64,000 nucleotides of DNA from JAGLOK01 sp963676355 (GTDB taxonomy: Bacteria > Bacillota > Clostridia > Christensenellales > UMGS416). Below are positions 43,217 to 51,493 of this stretch, piece by piece (position 1 is the first letter of the stretch; each line of letters starts with the position of its first letter). The notes beneath the pieces were generated by a model. That model did not search any database, was not told the origin of the DNA, and saw only the letters and a list, made by a program, of their open reading frames with translations. The translations under genes and the position numbers were made by a program. Location: positions 2,666,001 through 2,730,000 of the forward strand of contig OY781093.1 in assembly GCA_963676355.1 (NCBI GenBank). The letters are read 5' to 3'.

Positions 43217-45100
43217 TTGAAAATTTTACTCATCGGAAATCCGAACGTCGGAAAAAGCGCACTGTTTTATAGACTCACAGGGGTCGCAGTGCACACTTCA
43301 AACTATGCAGGAACAACAGTAACTTTCACAGAAGGCAAATGGAAGCTTCCACCTGAGGCATGCACTCACAACTGTGCAGGATGCCAGGGTTGCGCAAGTC
43401 TGTCCCAAAAAAGTGGAGAGCCCACAAATCGAGCTGTTGACTTGGTGGATGTTCCCGGAGCTTATTCGCTCACGCCTGATGCTCAGTCCGAAAAAATAGC
43501 AGTTGACATGATAGAAAGTGCCGATGTGCTGATAAATGTCATTGACGCTACAAATCTTGAGCGAAATTTGTCACTAACACTTGAACTTATGCAATTTAAA
43601 AAGCCTATGATAGCAGTGCTTAATATGTGGGATGAAACAAAGCACATGGGCATTGATATAAACCTTCACAAATTGGAAAAAATGCTGCAAATACCAGTTG
43701 TTGCAACCAATGCACGCACTGGAGAAGGCGCACTGGATTTAGCCTTGCGTCTGGATGAAGCAAGTGTTGGGGGGCTTATCTTTAAAAGTGATGAAGAGCG
43801 ATGGAAACAAATAGGCACGATAGTCACCCAAACGCAGTCACTCACCCACCGCCATCATACATTTAGAGAGCGCTTGCAGGATTTTTCCATGCATCCGATT
43901 TTTGGACTGCCTATTGCACTTTTGGTGCTTGTTATGATGTTTGAAGTGGTCATTATCGCGGGAAACTTTTTAGTCGATTTAATGACAAAGCTTTTTGAAT
44001 GGGCAATTGTACCTCTTCTTATGAATCTTCACGGCGCAATTAATGATATTTTTTGGCTTGATAGAATATTAATCGGGGAGCTGTTTGACGGCTCAATTGA
44101 CCTTGAATCTTCAATGGGAGTTTTAACAACCGGCATCTTCGTTCCCATTGGTCTAGTCATGCCATATCTATTGCTTTTCTATTTGATTTTAGGCTTTTTG
44201 GAAGACTGGGGCTATCTTCCCAGAATGGCTGTTCTTTTTGACAGATTCTTTCATCGCATAGGCTTGCACGGCTATTCAGTTATCCCAATGATGTTGGCTA
44301 CAGGATGCAATATCCCGGGGGTTTTAGGCCTTCGCAATCTTGAAACCAGAAGGGAGCGCTTTATTACAGCCGCCATAATGTGCACTTCAATCCCCTGCAT
44401 GGCACAGTCGGCAATAATATTTCGCGAAACAGGGAAATTTGGCAGTGCATATCTTTGGCTTACCCTCACATCGCTGCTCACTGTAGCCGTTGTGCTGGGC
44501 GTAGTGCTTAATTTCTTTTCAAAGGGTACAACTCCATCTCTTATAGCGGAAATGCCCTCCTACCGAGTTCCCGGGCTTAAAATGCAAGTCAAAAAGCTGG
44601 GAGGAAGGCTGAGCGGATTTTTCAAAGAAGCCGTACCGCTTATGATGTTTGGTATACTGCTTGTGCAGGTTCTTTTAATGACAGGCGTGTTAGATTTTCT
44701 GTTTAAAATCGCATCACCTGTAATCACAGGATTATGGGGGCTTCCTAAAGAAACTGTATCTGCCATGCTTGTGGGCATTATAAGAAAAGATGCGGCAATC
44801 GCACTTTTGGTTCCTCTAAATCTTACAGGCGCGCAAACCATAACAGCTGTTGTGACATTGGTTTTATACTTTCCCTGCGTTGCAACCTATACAGTTCTTG
44901 CACGCGAGCTTGGTGGCAAAGACTTGCTTAAAGTAACAGCTATAATGCTTACTACCACTCTTATTATGGGAATTTTCTTAAACCTCTTTACAGCAATCCT
45001 TGCCCCACTGGCTATAATCGCTGTAGAGTTTGCCATCATGGCGTTATTTGTCTTTGTTTTAAACAAAATAAAAGTAAATAAGAAAATCGATATCCAATAA
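43217..45100 (+). CDS. feoB: FeoB, ferrous-iron transporter, with Cys-rich insertion in the G domain
   Basis: A 627-residue Fe2+ transporter with an N-terminal G-protein domain: G1 GNPNVGKS (7-14), G2 Thr in NYAGTTVT, G3 DVPGAYSL (78-85) and G4 NMWD. A membrane domain follows with the two gate regions (MLATGCNIPGVLGLR; GIIRKDAAIALL). It is shorter than E. coli FeoB and lacks a long C-terminal Cys tail. Unusual is an insertion between G2 and G3 with four cysteines at residues 49, 53, 56 and 59 (CTHNCAGCQGC), a possible metal or Fe-S site. The start is TTG at 43217 after AGAGG. No FeoC gene follows. Confidence 0.93.
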   Translation: MKILLIGNPNVGKSALFYRLTGVAVHTSNYAGTTVTFTEGKWKLPPEACTHNCAGCQGCASLSQKSGEPTNRAVDLVDVPGAYSLTPDAQSEKIAVDMIESADVLINVIDATNLERNLSLTLELMQFKKPMIAVLNMWDETKHMGIDINLHKLEKMLQIPVVATNARTGEGALDLALRLDEASVGGLIFKSDEERWKQIGTIVTQTQSLTHRHHTFRERLQDFSMHPIFGLPIALLVLVMMFEVVIIAGNFLVDLMTKLFEWAIVPLLMNLHGAINDIFWLDRILIGELFDGSIDLESSMGVLTTGIFVPIGLVMPYLLLFYLILGFLEDWGYLPRMAVLFDRFFHRIGLHGYSVIPMMLATGCNIPGVLGLRNLETRRERFITAAIMCTSIPCMAQSAIIFRETGKFGSAYLWLTLTSLLTVAVVLGVVLNFFSKGTTPSLIAEMPSYRVPGLKMQVKKLGGRLSGFFKEAVPLMMFGILLVQVLLMTGVLDFLFKIASPVITGLWGLPKETVSAMLVGIIRKDAAIALLVPLNLTGAQTITAVVTLVLYFPCVATYTVLARELGGKDLLKVTAIMLTTTLIMGIFLNLFTAILAPLAIIAVEFAIMALFVFVLNKIKVNKKIDIQ

Positions 45101-45129
45101 TCAACATAATAGGTTTTTAAATCATGTCA

Positions 45130-45154
45130 TTTGATATATAATTATTATATCAAA
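45130..45154. promoter_or_regulatory. Perfect 9-bp inverted repeat upstream of the TIM-barrel gene
   Basis: TTTGATATA-N7-TATATCAAA, 15 bases before the ATG at 45170. It contains TATAAT (45137-45142), so a bound protein would cover the -10. It lacks GC pairs and a clear T-run, so an operator is more likely than a feoB terminator. Confidence 0.5.
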
Positions 45155-45169
45155 AACAAGGTGTGTTAT

Positions 45170-45985
45170 ATGAACAACAAAATGCGATTAGCTTTCAGTA
45201 CAAAATTATTTAGCGACCTTCCTCTTTCACAGAGATACGCAAAGATTGCAAGCATTGGTGTACGCAATGTATGCCTTCATATTGAAGATGGCATGGAAGA
45301 TGATGAAATAATTTCTGCATATAAAGATTTTAAACAGCTCGGACTTTCATTGGTTCAAATATCAAGCGCAAACTTCTCCAAGTCTTATGTCGATGAAAAG
45401 CATTACACTGAATCAATCGATGAAGTAAAAAGGCTTATCAAGCTTCAAAACGTATATGGAAATGCTCCAATCACTCTATCTGCAGGATCATATCGCGGGA
45501 AAAAGGAAGAGCACATTGAGTTTGCCCTAAATTTTATAAAAGAAGCATGTGATTTGGCTGGTAACCAAGATGTGCCTATTGCACTTGATTTCAAACCAAA
45601 GAAAAATCAATTGCTTAAAACCTGGACGGAAGTTAAAGAGTTTTATGAAAAAGCAGACAAATCAAACTTGTTTTTAAACATTAACACTGCCGTTTTACAT
45701 CATCTAAGCACTACAGATGAGGATTTGGAATTTATAAAAGGTAAAGCTATTCTGCTAAACCTTCAGGATATTGAAGATAAAAACTGGCATGTTAAAATCA
45801 ACCTCGGCGAAGGCATCGCAGACATAAAAGAGTGGATCAAAAAAACAAGAAACATCGTGGAAGATACATGCGCAAACTCAGGCTTTATTCCTGCCGCTCT
45901 TGTAATGTTTCATGACTGTGATGAAGCTGAGATATCCAGAACACTGCGATATCTGGAAAGCATAGCGACAAGACTTCATATGTAG
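45170..45985 (+). CDS. TIM-barrel protein, xylose-isomerase-like
   Basis: A 271-residue soluble protein with the layout of the AP-endonuclease-2/xylose-isomerase-like TIM barrel: MRLAFSTKLFSDLPLSQRYAKIASIGVRNVCL, GLSLVQISSANF, ITLSAGSYRGKKEEHIEFALN, IALDFKP, LFLNINTAVLHHL and ALVMFHDCDEAEI. Metal ligands of this fold are Glu/Asp/His at strand ends; Asp in IALDFKP and His in HHL are candidates, but the set is not complete by eye. I start at 45170; an ATG at 45131 lies inside the palindrome and lacks a ribosome site. The enzyme activity is unknown; sugar or sugar-acid isomerisation is the usual role. Confidence 0.65.
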   Translation: MNNKMRLAFSTKLFSDLPLSQRYAKIASIGVRNVCLHIEDGMEDDEIISAYKDFKQLGLSLVQISSANFSKSYVDEKHYTESIDEVKRLIKLQNVYGNAPITLSAGSYRGKKEEHIEFALNFIKEACDLAGNQDVPIALDFKPKKNQLLKTWTEVKEFYEKADKSNLFLNINTAVLHHLSTTDEDLEFIKGKAILLNLQDIEDKNWHVKINLGEGIADIKEWIKKTRNIVEDTCANSGFIPAALVMFHDCDEAEISRTLRYLESIATRLHM

Positions 45986-46042
45986 CTTCGTTGAATATAC
46001 ATACAAAAAATGTTAAAGTATTTATAAATATAAGGAGGAAAA

Positions 46043-47407
46043 ATGGATAAACAATTAGATAAAAAAATAACTGAATTTCTTGAAAAAAATAAGGAGAACT
46101 TCATTCAAGACCTAAGAGGTCTTCTAAAGTTCAACTCAGTAAAGCTTGATGCAGAAGCAGGAAAGCCTTTTGGCAGCGAAACTGCAAAAGCTATGGACTA
46201 CATGATGCAATTATGCGAGGATGCAGGTCTTTCCTGCGAAAATATAGACTATTATGCAATGGATGCGACCTTAGGTGAAGGCAAAGAATGTGTAGCAAGC
46301 CTTTCGCATTTGGACATAGTTCCAATAGGCGGCGATTGGGAGCATGATCCCTTTGCGGGCGAATTGGAAGGCGACATCATATATGGCAGAGGCACAACGG
46401 ATGACAAAGGCCCGTCTATTGCCGCACTTTATGCTGTAAAAGCATTAATTGATGCAAAGGTTCCGCTAAAAAAACACAGCATACGGCTTATATTTGGCTG
46501 TGACGAGGAATCCGGCATGAGCGACATGAAACACTACCTCGCCAAACGTGAAGCGCCTAAATACGCATTTTCACCTGATGCATATTTCCCTACTATTCAC
46601 GCAGAAAAGTCAGTGCTTGCAGGGCAGTACTCAGCTGAAATATCAGGGAAAACCATCTTAAAATCTATCAAAGGCGGCACACGCAGCAATGTTGTTCCAG
46701 ACTCTGCAACAGCCCACATATCGTCTCTTGGCCCATATCACTGTGATCCAAACATAGTAATTGAAGATTGCAACGGCTTGTATGCCGTGAAAGCCAAAGG
46801 TATTTCCGCTCACGCATCCACTCCCGAGGAAGGTGAAAACGCCATTATAAACCTTGTGAAATTTCTATCCAGAATTCTCCCCGAAGATGATGCATATAAA
46901 TCTGTTTTAAAAAAAGTGTATAGATCCTTTGAAATGAATGACGGAAGCGGCATGGGCGTAAATTGTTCAGACAAGCCAACTGGTCCGCTAACTTTAAACT
47001 TAGGCATTATTGAAGGTGATTCATCCGAATTGTCCGTAAAATTTGATATAAGGCATCCTGTGACATATTCATCAGAAATTACTCATAAGAAACTCAAAAA
47101 TGCTATTGATGGATTCCAGCTTGTGGATTATGCGTGTTCTGAAGGATTATATCTTGAAAAAGATCATCCGCTGATTAAAACACTTCAACATATTTACAAG
47201 GATATAACAGGCGACAAAGCCGAAACTTTCTCTATTGGCGGAGGAACCTACGCAAGAACACTTCCCTGCGCTGTAGCATTTGGTCCAGCATTTAAAGGTG
47301 GAAAATCTAAAGGTGTGCACATGCATGACGAGTGCGCAAGCATAACTGAGCTTTTAAATTCTTCAAGAATTTACGCACACGCGCTCTACGAGCTTGCAAA
47401 CCTCTAG
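46043..47407 (+). CDS. pepV: M20-family dipeptidase, PepV type
   Basis: A 454-residue zinc metallopeptidase cutting dipeptides or other Xaa-bonds in the cytoplasm. Metal and catalytic sites: SHLDIVPIGGDWEHDPF, YGRGTTDDKGPS (bridging Asp), FGCDEESGMSD (catalytic Glu pair), and a late HMHDE. The dimerisation or lid domain is about 180-380. AGGAGG precedes the ATG by five bases. The family includes PepV, carnosinase-like and Sapep proteins; the length and motif spacing fit PepV/Sapep. Confidence 0.88.
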   Translation: MDKQLDKKITEFLEKNKENFIQDLRGLLKFNSVKLDAEAGKPFGSETAKAMDYMMQLCEDAGLSCENIDYYAMDATLGEGKECVASLSHLDIVPIGGDWEHDPFAGELEGDIIYGRGTTDDKGPSIAALYAVKALIDAKVPLKKHSIRLIFGCDEESGMSDMKHYLAKREAPKYAFSPDAYFPTIHAEKSVLAGQYSAEISGKTILKSIKGGTRSNVVPDSATAHISSLGPYHCDPNIVIEDCNGLYAVKAKGISAHASTPEEGENAIINLVKFLSRILPEDDAYKSVLKKVYRSFEMNDGSGMGVNCSDKPTGPLTLNLGIIEGDSSELSVKFDIRHPVTYSSEITHKKLKNAIDGFQLVDYACSEGLYLEKDHPLIKTLQHIYKDITGDKAETFSIGGGTYARTLPCAVAFGPAFKGGKSKGVHMHDECASITELLNSSRIYAHALYELANL

Positions 47408-47423
47408 ACCAAAACAGTTCGGT

Positions 47424-48062
47424 TTATACAAATTCCAACAGCATAGCCCTTACAGGAGACGCTTCGGCGTCTTCTATTTTTAATGGCAAAGCCGAAAGAA
47501 AATATTCTCCCTCAGGAACATCCTTTAAGCAAATGTTCTCTAAGATGCATATGTCGCTGCCCAGCAAAGCCTTGTGAGTCATGTGAGAGGTGTCACTATA
47601 ATTTTCAACAGAAAGATAATCGATTCCTACAGTGTTGATCTTTTTTTCTGCAAGGTACTTTGCTGATTTATCATCTATATAAACATAATCTGTTTTAAAA
47701 GGCTCGTCATCACCTATAAGTGAGTTCTTTGTTTTAAACAAAATGATGTCGCCTTCTTTTATATCAAGATCATTTATTTTTTCTAAGCTTATAACGTCAG
47801 CATAAGCTAAATCAAAAACCTTTGCCATGCCAATACATTTTGATATATCCATATTATTAATATTTTTTCCGTTTTCAACAAAGTGGAGCGGCGCATCAAT
47901 GTGTGTACCTGTGTGAAGGCAGATATTCATCCTGTTTAGTGTGGATTCATCTCCATTCTCAAATGAACTCTCATTTATCAAACTAAAATTCTCATCGCCT
48001 GGCCATACAGTTATATTTTTATTAATGCTGCGTGAAATGTCATATGCTTTTTTAATCTTCAA
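47424..48062 (-). CDS. Cyclase-family metal hydrolase (kynurenine-formamidase-like)
   Basis: A 212-residue hydrolase with the metal-binding signature HTGTHIDAPLHF (residues 50-61) and IDYLSVEN later, typical of the cyclase family (KynB, isatin hydrolase). Opening AYDISRSINKNITVWPGDENFSL is the usual N-terminal strand pair. It begins with TTG at 48062, AGGAG six bases upstream inside the end of the acetyltransferase gene; the stop of that gene is one base away, so the two are coupled. The substrate is not known; KynB proper would need tryptophan-breakdown neighbours, which are absent. Confidence 0.82.
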   Translation of the reverse strand: MKIKKAYDISRSINKNITVWPGDENFSLINESSFENGDESTLNRMNICLHTGTHIDAPLHFVENGKNINNMDISKCIGMAKVFDLAYADVISLEKINDLDIKEGDIILFKTKNSLIGDDEPFKTDYVYIDDKSAKYLAEKKINTVGIDYLSVENYSDTSHMTHKALLGSDICILENICLKDVPEGEYFLSALPLKIEDAEASPVRAMLLEFV

Positions 48063-48063
48063 T

Positions 48064-49185
48064 TTATTCTCCTATTCGTTTATCATATACTCTATAAGTT
48101 TTAATGTATTTCATTCCTAGTTTTATCAGCGCGTTTTTTATTCGAAGGTTATCTTCTAAAATATAGTTTGCCTCCATGCGCACTTTTATGTCCTTTAGGT
48201 GATTGTACAAATTAATATACATGATGGCATCAAGTCCCCTGCCCTGCCATTTCGGATGAACTGCCAATCCAAACAGCCTGTAGTCCCTGAGCTTTTTAAC
48301 ACCAAATATAAGCTTTGCCCAACCGAATGGCAAAAGCTTGCCCTTTATCTGCTTGAGAATCACATTGATATCGGGAAAGCCTAGGCAATAGCCTATGCAC
48401 TCGCCTTCACATTCCACTATCCAAACAGCATCGGGATTTACTATAATTTTTAGCTTCTTTAGCATATCTTCCATCACAGGAAGCTCCAGCGGCACATATC
48501 CCCAATTGTTTGCAAGTGAAATATTTGTAAGCTCCCAAATATATTTTGCATCCCGCTTTAAATTATTTAAATCAAGCCTGCGAATTTTTACTCTGGGAAA
48601 AAGCTTTGAAAACTTTTCATTAAAGTCCAAATACCTTTGCGGTATTATATATCCATCTTTTGTATCTATCTCATAGGCAAGCAAATCTTTTGCTTTACCA
48701 TATCCCCTGTATGTAAAAAATCCATGGTAATATTGAGGATTCCACGGTGCAAGATAAACAGGTGTGCTGTCATATCCGTCCATAAGAAAGCCCCAGTTTT
48801 CAGCAACAGGGTTAATCGGACCCCGTATTGTGTCCATGCCTTTTTCTTGAAGATACTCTTCAGCAGCTTCAATCAGCATGCCGGAAGCGTCACGGTCATC
48901 TATGCATTCAAAAGCACCAAAAAATCCTGTCTTTGTTTTATAATATTTATTGTGATTAAAGTCCACATATGCAACAATTCTCCCAATGGGTGAACTGTCC
49001 TCGTCCAAAAGCAAAAAAAGCTCAAAATCGGAGTTTTGAAAAATGGGGTTGTTTCTCTTTTTATAAGCACCCCTTTCATCAAGCCAAATAGGTGGCACAT
49101 AAAAATCGCTGCCCGAATGCAAAATATCTGGTACAGCGACAAAGTTTTTCATATCCTTATTTGATGCAACTTTTTTTATACGCAT
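48064..49185 (-). CDS. GNAT-like acetyltransferase, long form
   Basis: A 373-residue protein of the long GNAT-like family seen in many Firmicutes and others (YghO-like). Seen: FYVPPIWLDERGAYKKRNNPIF, IGRIVAYVDFNHNKYYKTKTGFFGAFE, the conserved IRGPINPVAENWGFLMDGYD and, near the C-terminus, FGLAVHPKWQGRGLDAIM (the acetyl-CoA loop, Q/R-x-x-G-x-G/A form). The acceptor is unknown. It heads a two-gene unit with the cyclase-type hydrolase. Confidence 0.78.
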   Translation of the reverse strand: MRIKKVASNKDMKNFVAVPDILHSGSDFYVPPIWLDERGAYKKRNNPIFQNSDFELFLLLDEDSSPIGRIVAYVDFNHNKYYKTKTGFFGAFECIDDRDASGMLIEAAEEYLQEKGMDTIRGPINPVAENWGFLMDGYDSTPVYLAPWNPQYYHGFFTYRGYGKAKDLLAYEIDTKDGYIIPQRYLDFNEKFSKLFPRVKIRRLDLNNLKRDAKYIWELTNISLANNWGYVPLELPVMEDMLKKLKIIVNPDAVWIVECEGECIGYCLGFPDINVILKQIKGKLLPFGWAKLIFGVKKLRDYRLFGLAVHPKWQGRGLDAIMYINLYNHLKDIKVRMEANYILEDNLRIKNALIKLGMKYIKTYRVYDKRIGE

Positions 49186-49260
49186 AATATAACCTCTTGC
49201 TTCACTGTAATAAATTATACAGTACGCAGATAAAAATAGCTATATTCGTGCGTTATTACA

Positions 49261-49893
49261 CTAATTTATTTTAAATCTCAGCACAGTTTTAAGCTTATCG
49301 TCCGCTGTTTTTCTCGGATCTGAAAGATAAATTTCCCTGTGCGTCTTTAAAGAGCGTTTATATCCTTGCTCGGTGCAATAATCTTCCATCATTTTAAAGC
49401 TTTCAGGCTCATCGTTATAGCTTCCTTTGTGCAGTATCTGACAACACATACCCTCTGTCATTCTTATAAGCCGAACTTCATCAATTTTTTTGTTTGATTT
49501 TTTTACCTTAACAGACTCTTTGATTTTTTCAAAAAACTCATCCGTCACAAAATCCGGCTGACGTATCATAAGTTTAAAAACAAGGTCATCTTTGCTCCAG
49601 CCATTGCCTGAGCCCTTTTTTGCTTCATCAGTTATGTCCCATACCCCCTCCAACGGATAAACGGTATATTGAAAATAGCCTTCAACCTCAATCCCCTTCT
49701 TATAGCTCATCTTTATACCGTATGCAATAGCATATAAAGCTTCTACATATTCTTGAAACGCCTCGCTGTTCGGGTTTCCTGCTCCATCTAGTGCTATATA
49801 TTTAAACTCTGGTATATCCACTATCACAGGCTTTGCTTTGGGAAGGTATATATCTTTTTCTTTTTTTCTCCACTCATGTTTTACATTTTCCAT
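49261..49893 (-). CDS. GyrI-like small-molecule-binding protein
   Basis: A 210-residue protein with the GyrI-like/SHS2 ligand-binding layout: KPVIVDIPEFKYIALDGAGNPN at the start, EALYAIAYGIKM, WDITDEAKK-type segment, EGMCCQILHKGSYNDEPESFKMMEDYC and HREIYLSDPRKT at the end. This domain is often fused to AraC or MerR regulators; here it stands alone with no DNA-binding part. The ligand is unknown. GGAGGTG precedes the ATG. Confidence 0.85.
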   Translation of the reverse strand: MENVKHEWRKKEKDIYLPKAKPVIVDIPEFKYIALDGAGNPNSEAFQEYVEALYAIAYGIKMSYKKGIEVEGYFQYTVYPLEGVWDITDEAKKGSGNGWSKDDLVFKLMIRQPDFVTDEFFEKIKESVKVKKSNKKIDEVRLIRMTEGMCCQILHKGSYNDEPESFKMMEDYCTEQGYKRSLKTHREIYLSDPRKTADDKLKTVLRFKIN

Positions 49894-49968
49894 AATGTCA
49901 CCTCCATTTCTTAATTACATTATATATTTTTAATTTGCCAACTGTATGTCATATTTAAATTTATTCAC

Positions 49969-49990
49969 AAAAAAACCCGCAAAAAGCGGG
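49969..49990 (-). terminator. Terminator of the repeat-motif secreted protein gene
   Basis: Minus-strand arms CCCGC and GCGGG with a TTTTT loop, then seven T, 27 bases after the stop at 50017. Confidence 0.78.
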
Positions 49991-50016
49991 CAATGGTATA
50001 TAAGACATTTCATTTT

Positions 50017-51159
50017 TTAATCATCGTCATCATGCTCTTCATGTTCGTCATCGTCGTCATGTTCTTCGTGTTCTTCGTGTTCGTCATGATCATCATGCTC
50101 TTCATGTTCATCATCATCGTAATATGTTTGTCCGCCTGTATTTGAACCAGCAGATAGCGATACAGTTGCTGATGACGTTGCATCCACTCCACCAGTTGGC
50201 GCAGGTGTTGGTGTCACTGTTGCAGATGATGTCGCATCAACTCCAGTTCCGTCGGTAGGAACTGTCCCTGTAACTGTCGCTGACGTAGTTCCATCCACAC
50301 CAGTTCCATCAGTTACAACCGGCTCTTTAGCCGTTGCTGATGTAGTTCCATCCACGCCTGGTTCTTCTAAAACAATACCCTGTGTTGCAGAAGTTATGGT
50401 GTCAGTTGTCTCTCCAGTTTCCGTCAGCATCTCCTGCGTGGCGGCTGTAACTGCATCAACACCACCTTCTCCAAGGTCTATCCCTAGCTCATCAAGATGA
50501 GAAAGTGTCGCAGTGGTAACAGCATCTACAATAGAAATCCCATCTATGCCTTCAGATGATTCGTATGCTGCAAGCGCAGTATCCCTTATGTCTGGATTCT
50601 CAAGTATGGTTTCTTTGTAAGAAATGTACACCCACAACACCATAGTGTCTATTACATTTTGCTTTAATGATTCCTTCATAGACTCCGTTTCAAATGAGTC
50701 AGGATAATCTTTTTCCAAGTTAGTTATATATTCATACATTTCATTTTGGACATCTGACACATATTCAAGCGCAAGCCTTGAACGTCCATTATCTTTTTTC
50801 ATCAGAGCGTCTGATATATATTGAGTAGACATGTCAATATAGCTAAGTCCCGACAACATAAGTTCTTTGGCAACATCAAACCTATCGGATACGATCATTT
50901 CATTTGCTTCCGCCATTCTTCTAAGGGCGAAAATCTTTGAGACGTTGGCCTTTCCGACAGATGTAAAAGCATTTTTAAGTCTGATATCTTCAAAGAATAG
51001 CTTTGCCTTATAAAGCTTCGAATCGTATCCAATTCTCACACTAACATTTTGGATTTGACTGTTGCTATCCTCATTTTCTGGAGTAGCAGCATAAACCGTA
51101 GATGTAATCACAAGCAAAATACCAAGCAAAACAAAAGGAACTTTTTTTAACTTAATCAT
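50017..51159 (-). CDS. Secreted protein with seven DxxTxAT motifs and an Asp/Glu/His tail
   Basis: A 380-residue exported protein. Signal peptide 1-25 (VITSTVYAA cut). A helical domain of about 45-200 (YKAKLFFEDIRLKNAF; SKIFALRRMAEANEMIVSDRFD; YISDALMKK) looks like DUF5667. From 212 to 332 the motif D-x-x-[TS]-x-A-T occurs seven times, starting at Asp 212, 235, 253, 270, 289, 308 and 326 (spacing 17-23). This is close to the ApbE signal in which the last Thr receives FMN by a phosphoester bond, but no FMN_bind domain is visible. The final 33 residues are only Asp, Glu and His, with eight His. No ApbE gene is in the window. Function is unknown; an extracellular flavin/metal role is inferred. 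Confidence 0.75.
   Translation of the reverse strand: MIKLKKVPFVLLGILLVITSTVYAATPENEDSNSQIQNVSVRIGYDSKLYKAKLFFEDIRLKNAFTSVGKANVSKIFALRRMAEANEMIVSDRFDVAKELMLSGLSYIDMSTQYISDALMKKDNGRSRLALEYVSDVQNEMYEYITNLEKDYPDSFETESMKESLKQNVIDTMVLWVYISYKETILENPDIRDTALAAYESSEGIDGISIVDAVTTATLSHLDELGIDLGEGGVDAVTAATQEMLTETGETTDTITSATQGIVLEEPGVDGTTSATAKEPVVTDGTGVDGTTSATVTGTVPTDGTGVDATSSATVTPTPAPTGGVDATSSATVSLSAGSNTGGQTYYDDDEHEEHDDHDEHEEHEEHDDDDEHEEHDDDD
50020..50118 (-). repeat. Asp/Glu/His tail repeat
   Basis: Codes for residues 348-380, made of DEHEEHDD-type units with eight histidines. The DNA is a degenerate GAT/GAA/CAT repeat. Composition suggests divalent-metal binding. Confidence 0.8.
50164..50526 (-). repeat. 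Seven-fold DxxTxAT protein repeat
   Basis: Codes for residues 212-332. Units read DAVTTAT, DAVTAAT, DTITSAT, DGTTSAT, DGTTSAT, DATSSAT, DATSSAT, mostly preceded by G-V/V, separated by 10-16 variable residues rich in Thr, Pro, Gly. The last four are most alike, suggesting recent duplication. Confidence 0.88.
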
Positions 51160-51493
51160 TTTATTACCGTCCTATCAAAGTTATAAATAATGTGCATCGG
51201 TGGATGTTCTTTATTCCTAGTAGTATACTTGGTTATACTTTAGCATATGCGAGTATTTTAGTCAATTATAATGTATTTTTCTTATTGAATTGTTTAAAAA
51301 TTATTCATATGCATTTCTTTCAAAATAACAATAATTTTTGACTTGAATATTTTTTAGGATTATAATTTTATATAGATATAAACGATTAACATTATGACTT
51401 CAATTATCAGCACAACTAAAGTGGACTTATGTGATACGGGGATAAATCCGGATACTATTACTTCATTACTTTAATTAACTGACGGGAGATAAA
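51160..51493. other. Intergenic region between two divergent secreted-protein genes
   Basis: 334 bases. The plus strand holds a strong promoter (51338-51366) and a leader of about 120 bases with a small GGAT-AA-ATCC hairpin near 51438; it matches no riboswitch I know. The part near 51160-51300 is AT-rich and must hold the promoter of the minus-strand gene, but I see no consensus there. Confidence 0.5.
51338..51366 (+). promoter_or_regulatory. Promoter of the Tyr-rich lipoprotein gene
   Basis: TTGACT (51338-51343), 17-base spacer, TATAAT (51361-51366); about 120 bases of leader before the ATG. Confidence 0.78.

Noticed and set aside
50010..50192. Met/Thr-rich minus-strand frame of 60 codons
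   Set aside because: Alternate frame of the Asp/Glu/His repeat in the secreted protein.
51373..51493. Long leader as a riboswitch
   Set aside because: No match by eye to the c-di-GMP, SAM, TPP, preQ1, purine or glycine classes; only a small hairpin.
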